Assembly (NCBI GenBank): GCA_017540385.1
Contig: JAFYBD010000030.1
Location: forward strand, 1 to 9,416
DNA from: Lentisphaeria bacterium
Lineage (GTDB): Bacteria > Verrucomicrobiota > Lentisphaeria > Victivallales > UBA1829
Reading direction: 5' to 3'
Length of the DNA stretch: 9,416 bases
Shown in pieces: positions 1 to 7,700 of the stretch. The notes beneath the pieces were generated by a model. It saw only the letters and a program-made list of their open reading frames with translations. It was not told where the DNA came from and made no database searches. Each line of letters opens with the position of its first letter. Positions within the stretch are counted from its first letter, which is position 1. The translations under genes and the position numbers were made by a program.

Positions 1-28
1 GATAGTCGTCAAGATCGCAGACCTTCAT
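1..28 (-). CDS. Start of the next gene, probably RecB (partial, cut by window edge)
   Basis: Read on the minus strand, an ATG at 28-26 overlaps the recC stop codon (ATGA at 28-25) and opens a frame reading MKVCDLDDY up to the window edge. A purine-rich stretch (GAGGAAAGG) near the end of recC lies about 10 bases upstream and could act as its ribosome binding site. Nine residues are too few to identify a protein. The RecB assignment rests on the usual gene order, in which recB follows or neighbours recC, and on the overlap typical of translationally coupled subunits. In the family, RecB is the 3'-5' helicase and nuclease subunit of exonuclease V. Its Walker A motif would lie just beyond the window. 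Confidence 0.5.
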
Positions 29-3000
29 TTCTCAGTCCCTTTCCTCTTTGCCGCCGCTTTCTCCTGACGGAAGACGACGGCTCCGAAGAACGCCCCGGCG
101 AGGCTTCTGAAAGCGTCGGTGAACGGAAGCACGGAGCCGAAGAAATCGCCGAACTTTTCGACCTCGCCCTTGCTGTTTTTGCTGCCGTTCCAGCACAATT
201 CCGCCTGCGATCTTTTCCTCTTATCGTCCGCTGCGGAGAAGAACTTATACGATGCTTTCGGGAAAAACGGCAGCGGTTTTCGCATCCCGGCATGATAAAG
301 GCACAGGAACCGCTTCACGATCTTCACCGCAGCCGCGGGGTCCATCGCATCCGCCTTCGCGACGGCAATGCTGTCCGGTTTGTCCGTACCCTGACTCTGC
401 AGATATACGATCTTCGTCACGGTCTTCCGGTCGAGGTTGGCCCTGAGGTGGTTCAAGATCGGCCGGATCAGCTGGGAACCGGAAAGGGTCTTTGCGAAAC
501 TCCAGGCCAGCTGGACGCAGGGCTCCTCGGGATTTTCGGATTGATACACGTTCGTTTCCGGCAGGATCAGCGTGGTGCGGAACACGCCGTCAGGAACGGC
601 GTCGTAGATCAGGCCGGCAAGGCTTCCGGGATGCTCGGGATCGTTCCAGCTCTCCCCGGCATCCGCGGCGGAATATTCAAAGTCCATCTCGCCAGCCGGG
701 ATCAGCTGTTCCGTCCGGCCGGCGGCCATGCTCTCCATCCCCTGCGCGATCATGGCCATGTCCGACCAGTCCCTCCAGTCGTCCGCGCTCTGCATCAGGG
801 GGATGCTGCCGTCCGCTTTCAGACGCCGCAGGGAAACGCCTTTCAGCGTCTCCCGGTCGGAGGATTCGAGATAGGACCGGAACAGGACGTCTTTCACGTC
901 ATAGTCCAGTTTGGCTTCGAAAGACTCCGAATCTTCGGGCGACGACGATTCCCGCACCGACAAACGCGCATCCAGTGTGTCACGAACATATTTCCCCGCC
1001 GGATTGAGGAAGAACCAACTCAAATCGTCGAGATCCAGCCTCCGGCAGTCGGCCCCGGTCTGCGCGTTTTCATCCAGATGGCTCCCCTCGCGAATGTCGA
1101 AAAGAGGTTTTCCTCCGGTTGAAACGGTCGTCGACCGATTCGCGATCTGCCGCGCCGCATCCCTCATGTTCTTCGAAAAAGACTGGTTCGCGGTGCCGTT
1201 TTCAAACAGTTCCGGCGAGAAGACATGGATCGGCTCCTTCAGCTCGACGAAACAGTTCTTCCCGAACTCATGCGTCAAATAGGATTTGAGCTCGTCTACG
1301 CACACGGACGGCGGCTTTTCCTTGCGGTCGTGGATGTCCCTTCCGACATAGCTCACGTACAGGTATTTCCGCGCGGCCATGATCGTGTCCAGGAAGAGCT
1401 GGCGGGACTCGTCGCGCCGGATCGGATCGCCCGGTTCGCGTCCGACCCCGGAGTTCTTTTTCGCCCGGTACTGCTGCATGATGTCGAATTCGCGGTCGTC
1501 GTCCCTCTCCGGGAAGGAATCGTGGTTCATGCCGAGCAGCAGGATGACGTCCGCGGGAATGCTTCGCATGGGGCGCAGGCCGCAGAACGTGATCTTGCCG
1601 CGCATGAACCCCATGGTGTTGTCCTCCGGCTTCGCATGCTGGTCCTGGAGATACGCCAGGACGATCCCGCTGGTCAGCGGGACGTCTTCCGTGCCGGCCG
1701 CCGTCAGCACCTGATGCCAGGCGTTCAGTTCGCTCAGCAGAAGGATCTTCAGCTCGGAATCCCTGCCGAAGACACTGCCCGCCAGATCGGCCAGCATGGT
1801 CTCCCATTCGCGGAACGCCGCTCCGGTCCGCTCCCGGCCGCGCATGGTCTGCGCAGCCTCGTGCAGGATCGAAACCAGGCTGATGAATTTGCCCAGCAGT
1901 TCCGCCCGGCCTCCGTCGAATCCCGGCACGGGGAAGACCGCGTCCACGTCGCTGATCCGGTAAGGACTCATGGGGTCCGCATCCACGGCGTAGTCCAGCA
2001 GCATGCGGTCGAAACCCGCCTGCCAGCTGTTCTCGGGAAACGCTTTCCCGCCGGAACGCTCGTGTTCCTTCGCGTCCCATCCCCAGCGGATGCCCGCCCG
2101 CATGGCGCGGGCGAGGCAATACCGGCAGTCCTCCGGCGTGATCCCCCAGTGTTCCTGAAGCGACCGGTCCTGAAGGATGGCAAATATTTCCGACGCGGCG
2201 AACTCGCCTTTGAACAGGGCCAGTATCTTCATCAGCGTGCTGTACGAGGACAGGCGTTCCGTTCGCGGCAAATCCGCAATGGACACTTCAAGACGGCGCT
2301 GCGGGACGGCGCGCCGGTCGCCGGAGGCAGTTTGGGCCGGGACCGTCGCGGAATGGTTGAAGACCGCGTCCACCAGCGGAGCATAATCCGCCGGAGTCGG
2401 GGTCATGATGAAAATGTCCTTCAGCGGCAGATCGTGATCCTCGTCCATGCAGTGCAGGATGAAATTGTGCGCCGCCTCGACCTCGCGGAACGCCGAATAG
2501 CAGTTCCTGATCTGGAGCGACCGGCATCCGCGGCCTTTTTCATATTTGCGCGCCTGGCTGCCGTCTGATTTCCGGTCGGTCCGGATCCGGTCCTGGAGAC
2601 GGTGAAGGATCGTTCCATCATCCGAATCTGCCGTTTCGGGATCGCCGAATTCGGCGTCGTCGTTCCATTCGACCGTCCTGTTCAGCATGACGCAGCTCTG
2701 CATCGCGAAGGAAGACAACAGCGGATTGTGCTGGAAATAGGCGGAATGAAGGTCCTCCAGGATCCGGGCGGGGTCCTGGCCTTCGCGGAAATAACGGTTC
2801 AGGAACTCGCGAAGCTCGTCCTTGTGCTTTTTGCAGTCCGCATAATACTCCCCGCTCGGCACGAGATGATACAGTTTGACGGCCGCGCCCTGCCGATGGA
2901 TCGTCTCCAGGCATTGCAGCACGGTCGGCGGCAGCTGGGAAAAACCGAAGATGCGGATCGTTTCCCCGCCGTTCGGCCTTTCTTCACAGGAAGCGCCGTC

Positions 3001-3648
3001 CCCCTCGACTCCGTTCCCGATCCGGTCGAACACCGCCGCGAAATGCTCTCCCCTCCAATCCTGCCCCGCGACGCGCCGCCAGAGTTCGCCCTGCCAGGCG
3101 GCGTCCGGTTCACCGTTCAACCCCTGCGGCGTCGCCCCCGCTTCCCACGCGTTGATCCAGCTCGGACGGTACAGCATGTATTTGTCGAAGAGGTCCCCGA
3201 GCTGCCGGGACAGATCGTACAGACGCCTGGAATCCCCCCTGATCCATCGCGCGAGCTGGGGAAACGCCATTTCGGCCCCCGGTTCCTGCATAACCCTGTA
3301 AATGCGCCAGCCGATCGTCTTTCCGTTGATGTCCGGGCGGACATGGCCCTGCGGCAGAAACCGCTGAAAGACCGACATCAGGGAGGGGAATTCGAGTTGG
3401 GCGGCTATGCCGTACCGATGCGCGAAGCGGAGGGAGAGGTATCTCTGGATGCTCCGGTTCGGGACGATGATCCGCTTCCTGCTGAAAAAACCGCTTTCCC
3501 CGACCTCGTCATGGACCTCGGCCAGCAGCACGTCCGCGAGGGCGTCCATGCTCGACCTGCGGAAGATGAAGGGCTTTTCAAAGGGGGCTGTCCGATCGTC
3601 CTGCATACTGGAACTTTTTTCAGGTAAATTGAGAGGAATAATAACCAT
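25..3648 (-). CDS. recC: Exodeoxyribonuclease V gamma subunit RecC
   Basis: This is RecC, the subunit of RecBCD that scans for Chi and splits the DNA strands during double-strand break repair and degradation of linear DNA. The 1207 residues compare with 1122 in E. coli. Segments that align by eye with E. coli RecC run in order along the protein: the N-terminal FIFRRSSMDALADVL and RIIVPNRSIQRYL (about 27-71), LFDKYMLYRPSWI (153-165), RIFGFSQLPPTVLQ (232-245), HNPLLSSF (307-314), CYSAFREVEAAH (383-394), IRWGWD (520-525), FCGLRPMRSIPADVILLLGMN (688-708) and YLYVSYVGRDIHD (762-774). There is no Walker A motif and no C-terminal Cys-cluster nuclease, which argues against AddB. RecC itself is catalytically inactive, as expected. 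Two starts are possible: the ATG at 3648 and an in-frame ATG at 3606 (Met15). The promoter geometry favours Met15, although neither has a good Shine-Dalgarno site. The stop overlaps the next gene by four bases, so the two are probably co-translated. Confidence 0.95.
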   Translation of the reverse strand: MVIIPLNLPEKSSSMQDDRTAPFEKPFIFRRSSMDALADVLLAEVHDEVGESGFFSRKRIIVPNRSIQRYLSLRFAHRYGIAAQLEFPSLMSVFQRFLPQGHVRPDINGKTIGWRIYRVMQEPGAEMAFPQLARWIRGDSRRLYDLSRQLGDLFDKYMLYRPSWINAWEAGATPQGLNGEPDAAWQGELWRRVAGQDWRGEHFAAVFDRIGNGVEGDGASCEERPNGGETIRIFGFSQLPPTVLQCLETIHRQGAAVKLYHLVPSGEYYADCKKHKDELREFLNRYFREGQDPARILEDLHSAYFQHNPLLSSFAMQSCVMLNRTVEWNDDAEFGDPETADSDDGTILHRLQDRIRTDRKSDGSQARKYEKGRGCRSLQIRNCYSAFREVEAAHNFILHCMDEDHDLPLKDIFIMTPTPADYAPLVDAVFNHSATVPAQTASGDRRAVPQRRLEVSIADLPRTERLSSYSTLMKILALFKGEFAASEIFAILQDRSLQEHWGITPEDCRYCLARAMRAGIRWGWDAKEHERSGGKAFPENSWQAGFDRMLLDYAVDADPMSPYRISDVDAVFPVPGFDGGRAELLGKFISLVSILHEAAQTMRGRERTGAAFREWETMLADLAGSVFGRDSELKILLLSELNAWHQVLTAAGTEDVPLTSGIVLAYLQDQHAKPEDNTMGFMRGKITFCGLRPMRSIPADVILLLGMNHDSFPERDDDREFDIMQQYRAKKNSGVGREPGDPIRRDESRQLFLDTIMAARKYLYVSYVGRDIHDRKEKPPSVCVDELKSYLTHEFGKNCFVELKEPIHVFSPELFENGTANQSFSKNMRDAARQIANRSTTVSTGGKPLFDIREGSHLDENAQTGADCRRLDLDDLSWFFLNPAGKYVRDTLDARLSVRESSSPEDSESFEAKLDYDVKDVLFRSYLESSDRETLKGVSLRRLKADGSIPLMQSADDWRDWSDMAMIAQGMESMAAGRTEQLIPAGEMDFEYSAADAGESWNDPEHPGSLAGLIYDAVPDGVFRTTLILPETNVYQSENPEEPCVQLAWSFAKTLSGSQLIRPILNHLRANLDRKTVTKIVYLQSQGTDKPDSIAVAKADAMDPAAAVKIVKRFLCLYHAGMRKPLPFFPKASYKFFSAADDKRKRSQAELCWNGSKNSKGEVEKFGDFFGSVLPFTDAFRSLAGAFFGAVVFRQEKAAAKRKGTEK

Positions 3649-3654
3649 GGCAGA

Positions 3655-3682
3655 AATATAGTTCCGTTTGAAGGAAAGTCAA
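3655..3682 (-). promoter_or_regulatory. Sigma70-like promoter for recC
   Basis: Read on the minus strand, TTGACT (3682-3677) and TATATT (3660-3655) are separated by 16 bases, which gives five of six matches to each consensus box. A transcript would start about 3648-3647, on or next to the first candidate ATG of recC. Initiation at the second ATG (3606) would leave a normal leader of about 42 bases. This is assigned from sequence only. Confidence 0.6.
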
Positions 3683-3704
3683 GCGGTTTTTCGCGGATAC
3701 TTGG

Positions 3705-3733
3705 TTGACTTTTGCCGGTCGAGGTGTTATCGT
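3705..3733 (+). promoter_or_regulatory. Sigma70-like promoter for the acetolactate decarboxylase gene
   Basis: TTGACT (3705-3710) is followed after 17 bases by TATCGT (3728-3733), a perfect spacing with a weaker -10 box (four of six). A start near 3740 would give a leader of about 115 bases before the ATG at 3855. The -35 box and its flank mirror the recC -35 box exactly (TTGACTTT against AAAGTCAA), so the two promoters stand back to back. Confidence 0.55.
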
Positions 3734-3740
3734 ATAGCGA

Positions 3741-3854
3741 TCCTTCGGGAAACAGGCCCCCCGTTCTCACGGGCCGAGGGTGATTCGGGATTCCGGGCAG
3801 CGCCCCGCGACCGGCGACGACACCGGGGCGGAGATCATTTGAGGAGCAGCAAAA
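3741..3854 (+). promoter_or_regulatory. GC-rich structured 5' leader of the acetolactate decarboxylase gene
   Basis: The predicted untranslated leader can fold. CCCGT/ACGGG or the competing GGCCC/GGGCC form a first hairpin around 3756-3776. CGCCCCG (3801-3807) pairs perfectly with CGGGGCG (3824-3830) over a 16-base loop, and TGAT (3781-3784) can close the outside with ATCA (3834-3837). The Shine-Dalgarno GAGGAG (3841-3846) follows directly, so folding could affect access to it. I could not match the leader to a riboswitch class. It may be a regulatory RNA element or simply GC-rich sequence. Confidence 0.35.
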
Positions 3855-4577
3855 ATGAGCAGGAAAAATAGACAGTTTACCCAGATTTCGCTGTTCAGCG
3901 TTCTGCTGGGCGGTCACTACGGCGGGATCGTCAGCGTCGGCGAGGTCAAACGGTTCGGCAATCTGGCGATCGCGACGATGGACCGGCTGGACGGCGAGAT
4001 GCAGATGATCGACGGCGTGGTCTATCAGGCGTGCGCCGACGGAGAGGTGTATCTGCCGGGCGACGACGAGACGGTCCCGTTCGGGACGATCGCGGATTTC
4101 GACGCCGAGGACGCCGTGCGGCTCGCAGGCATCCAGAGCTACGAAGAGTTTGAGTCGCGGATGAACGATTGCTGCCCCCGAAACGACGTCCCGCTCGCGA
4201 TCCGTCTGACCGGACAATTCGACTGCATGAAGGTCCGGACCGTCAGACGACAGGAGAAGGACGGCGTCGGGCTGGCGGAGGCGGCGAAGGACGAGGCTGT
4301 GTTCGAGTTCAGAGACGTTCGCGGCGATCTCGTCGGATTCCGGCTCCCCGGCTACGTCGCCGGCATCAACGCCCCGGGCTGGCATCTCCACTTCATGGAT
4401 GAAAGCCGCAAGCATGGCGGCCACGTGGTCAACTTCGCCCTGCTCGAGGGGGATTTGAGCTTCTGCCACGCCGGCGATTACCACATCAGACTGCCGGATT
4501 CGCCGGACGTTTTCGCCGGGCTCGACCTGAACAGGGACTGGAGCGGGGATCTGAAGAAGGCCGAAGCGGAACGATAA
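3855..4577 (+). CDS. budA: Acetolactate decarboxylase
   Basis: The enzyme converts (S)-2-acetolactate to (R)-acetoin and CO2 (EC 4.1.1.5), drawing pyruvate carbon into a neutral fermentation product and away from valine and leucine synthesis. Family hallmarks are visible in the 240 residues: an N-terminal QISLFSVLLGGHYGG (9-23), the LDGEM segment with Glu48 followed by DGVVYQ (53-58), PFGTIADF (75-82), the LTGQFDCMKVRTV stretch with Arg128, and the zinc site HLHF...GGHV with His177, His179 and His190. A Glu near the end (DLKKAE) matches the family's C-terminal active-site Glu. There is no signal peptide, so the protein should be cytoplasmic, unlike the secreted Bacillus brevis enzyme. The start is supported by GAGGAG eight bases upstream. 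The gene has its own promoter and stands divergent from recC. The acetolactate synthase that would supply its substrate is not in the window. Confidence 0.93.
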   Translation: MSRKNRQFTQISLFSVLLGGHYGGIVSVGEVKRFGNLAIATMDRLDGEMQMIDGVVYQACADGEVYLPGDDETVPFGTIADFDAEDAVRLAGIQSYEEFESRMNDCCPRNDVPLAIRLTGQFDCMKVRTVRRQEKDGVGLAEAAKDEAVFEFRDVRGDLVGFRLPGYVAGINAPGWHLHFMDESRKHGGHVVNFALLEGDLSFCHAGDYHIRLPDSPDVFAGLDLNRDWSGDLKKAEAER

Positions 4578-4591
4578 CGCGTCCGACCGGA

Positions 4592-4611
4592 TCGGCGAAG
4601 CACGACGCCGA
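4592..4611 (+). terminator. Terminator-like hairpin after budA (no T tract)
   Basis: TCGGCG (4592-4597) and CGCCGA (4606-4611) form a perfect six-base-pair stem with an eight-base loop, 15 bases after the budA stop. No run of T follows, so it is not a canonical intrinsic terminator. It could protect the 3' end or assist Rho-dependent termination. Confidence 0.25.
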
Positions 4612-4622
4612 GCTCACGGAAT

Positions 4623-4654
4623 GTTAGGTATCGTTACAAAAAACGTTACTAACG
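4623..4654 (+). promoter_or_regulatory. Candidate operator with repeated CGTTAC
   Basis: CGTTAC occurs at 4632-4637 and again at 4644-4649, a 12-base period joined by a run of A. A third GTTA lies at 4623. The second copy is also half of an inverted repeat, CGTTA-C-TAACG (4644-4654). The block lies about 67-98 bases upstream of the predicted lacZ transcript start, a usual place for an activator, and direct repeats would suit an AraC-type regulator. GTTAC half-sites are also common in LacI-family operators. The regulator is unknown. Confidence 0.4.
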
Positions 4655-4686
4655 TCAGATTCCGGCATATTGTTTTATTTTTCGTC

Positions 4687-4714
4687 TTGAAATGCACTGG
4701 CGGAACGATATAGT
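4687..4714 (+). promoter_or_regulatory. Sigma70-like promoter for the lacZ-GH43 operon
   Basis: TTGAAA (4687-4692) and TATAGT (4709-4714) are spaced by 16 bases, within a locally AT-rich stretch. The transcript would start near 4721, leaving a leader of about 49 bases before the ATG at 4770. No other promoter is evident before the GH43 gene, so this one probably serves both. Confidence 0.55.
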
Positions 4715-4769
4715 ACCTGTATGATGATTTCTATTTTTGCACACCTGAATTCAACAGAAAGGTCACCCC

Positions 4770-7700
4770 ATGAATCATCTCCACCGTTCGCTTTTCGCTT
4801 TCGCCCTCGCGAGTACGGTCGCCGGATCAGCCGCTTATGCCGCTGACAGCAATCTGGCATCATCCGCACAGCCCCGTTATTTCGAGGATCTGCGGATCAC
4901 CGGCATCAACCGTGAACTCAGCCATGCCCCGATTTACGGGACGTTCTACGACGAAGCCTCGGCCGAAGCGTACCGCAAGACTCCGTCGAAGTACACGCTC
5001 AATCTGAACGGGAAATGGAAATTCCAGCTGTACGGCAAACCGGACGATGTGCCGGACGACGTGCTCCGTCCCGATTACGCCGATTCCTCCTGGCTGGACA
5101 TGACGGTTCCCTCGAACTGGCAGAGCGACATGCGTGTCCCCGACCGCGGGGTTTACATCAACAACATTTATCTGTTCCAGAAGGAAGCGAATCCGCCGCT
5201 GCTGCCGACCGCGAATCCGACCGGATGCTACCGCCGCACGTTCGACGTCCCGGCGGACTGGCTGGAACGCGACGTCCGCATCGTGTTCGACGGCGTTGAC
5301 AGCGCGTACGATTTCTGGGTGAACGGCCAGTATGCCGGATACGCCGAGGACAGCCGTCTGCCGTCCGAATTCGCGATCACAAAGCTGCTGAAGCCCGGCA
5401 AGAACACCATCGCCGTGAAGGTGTACCGTTTCTCGACCGGAACTTTCCTGGAATGTCAGGACGTCTGGCGCATGAGCGGCATCTACCGCGACGTCCGCCT
5501 GATGGCGCTGTCCCCGGTGCATCTGCGCGACTGGTCGGTCAGGACCACGTTCACGGATCCGGCGAAGAACCAGCGTCATGAAAAATCCGACGCGAATCTC
5601 GAGGTCATGGCGTATGTCGAAACTCGCGCGCTGCCGCGTCAGCCCATCGGCGACCTCCCGATGTCGTCGTATCCCGGAGTTCGCGTGAAGGCCCGTCTGC
5701 TGGATGCCGACGGCAAGCTTGTCGCCGAAAGCCGTGCGGAACGCTTCAGCGGCCAGTCCGGCATGTTCGGTCAGCGCTCGGAACGCGGCGCCGCGATCAT
5801 TTCCATGCGTGTGGCCGCTCCCGAACAGTGGTCCCCGGATTCCCCGTATCTCTACAAACTCTTCCTCCACCTCGTCGATGATTCCGGCAAGACGCTGGAA
5901 GTGCAGTATGTGCCGGTAGGATTCCGCCAGATCGAAATCCGCGGCCGGAACGTCCTGCTGAACGGCCAGCGCCTCATCGTGCGCGGCGTGGACCGTCACG
6001 ACATCAGCGCGAAACACGCGTTCGCCGTGACCGAGGAGGATATGCGCCTCGACATCGAGACGATGAAGAAGCTCAACTTCAACGCCGTCCGCACCAGCCA
6101 CTATCCGAACAACAACCGCTGGTACGAACTCTGCAACGAATACGGCCTGCTGGTCGTCGACGAGACCAACATCGAGACGCACGGCATGGGCGCGCAGCTT
6201 TCGAAAGATCCCGCCTGGGCTCCGGTTTACCTCGAACGCACCGAACGCATGGTGCTCCGCGACCGCAACAACCCGTGCATCGGGTTCTGGTCGCTCGGCA
6301 ACGAATCCGGCTCCGGCGCGAACCAGGCCGCCATGGCAAACTGGATCCGCTACACCGATCCGACCCGCCCCGTGCAGTATGAAAGCGGCAACCCCGGACC
6401 GCTCATCAGCGACATCCTGTGCCCCATGTACACGCGTCCCGACCGCATCCGCTCCATGATGAACGGCCGGAACGACAACCGCCCGATCATCCTCTGCGAA
6501 TACGCTTATGCGAAGGGCAACTCCACCGGAAACATCTTCCAATACTGGGATCTCGTCAATGAGAACCGCGGATACCACGGCGGATTCCTCTGGGACTGGG
6601 CGGACAAGGCACTCCTGAACGTGATCGCGAAGACCGGCGAGGTCAACTACGGCTACGGCAACGACTTCGGCGAGAACTACAATTACCAGGCCAACGGACA
6701 GAACCGCACCCAGGTCCTGAACGGCATCGTGGACGCCTCCGTCACGCCGCACCCCGGCGCGCAGGAAGTCCGCGTCTGCCAGGCTCCGATCCGCTTCAAG
6801 CTCGAAGGAAAGAACCTGACGGTCATCAACGAGCGCAACAACGCCTCGACCGCCGACCTGAAATTCCGCTGGGAAGAGACCGCGAACGGCAAAGTCGTCA
6901 AATCCGGCGTCCTGAACGTCCCGGTGACCGAATGTTTCGAATCCACGGTCGTCGAAGTCCCGTTCGATGCGCCCGCATCCGACGCTTGGAGTTTCCTGAA
7001 CGTCTATTGCGATGGTCCGAAGCATGAGATCACCCGCACGCAGTTTGCGCTTTCCACTCCGGCCCAGGCTCCTGCCGCGATCTCGAAGCTCCAGGACGCC
7101 CGTTCCGGAAAGATGACCATCAAGGATTCCGACGTGAAGGAAACCGAAGACACGATCACCATCGGATTCCTGACCTGGTCGAAGAAGACCGGCCAGCTCG
7201 TTTCCATGAAGCCCGAAGGCAAGGAACTCCTCGCCGCGCCCGCCGAAGAGATCTTCTACCGCGCTCCCACCTGCAACGACCGCATGATGGATCATGACGG
7301 CTCGTTCGCGAAAGACTGGCCCAAGATCATCAACCCGAAACGCGAGCTGGTCAGTTTCGAGTGGAAGAAAGACGGCGGCAAGTACACGGTCAACGCCGCA
7401 ACCCGTATCGGCGGCGCGGTGGAATCGGTCATCGTCTGGACCGTCGATCCCGCGAAGGCGCACCTCCTGAACTTCCACCAGTACGCGTTGTTCCGCCAGA
7501 ACGACCTGCGCTCCATAGCGCGCGTCGGCATGATGTTCCCGCTGGTCGAAGGCTTCGAAACCGCAAAGTATTTCGGACGCGGCCCGTATGAAAACTATCC
7601 GGACCGTTTCGTCGCTTCGCTCGTCGGCCGCTGGGAAAACGGCATCTCCGACATGCTCGAAAACTACCTCGTGCCGTCCGAATGTGGCAGCCGCGGCGAC

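Noticed and set aside
25..3648. AddB or AdnB instead of RecC
   Set aside because: There is no N-terminal Walker A motif and no C-terminal nuclease with an iron-sulfur Cys cluster, and several extended segments match RecC in order.
3741..3837. Possible cobalamin riboswitch in the budA leader
   Set aside because: A short stretch (ATTCCGGGCAGCGCCCCGCGAC, about 3789-3810) loosely resembles the core with its CCCGC-AC segment. The leader is too short, and the GCCACTG segment and B12 box are missing.
3668..3871. A 67-codon open frame across the budA promoter and leader, considered as an attenuator leader peptide
   Set aside because: It begins upstream of the predicted promoter, has no ribosome binding site, runs into budA in another frame and shows no run of branched-chain amino acid codons.
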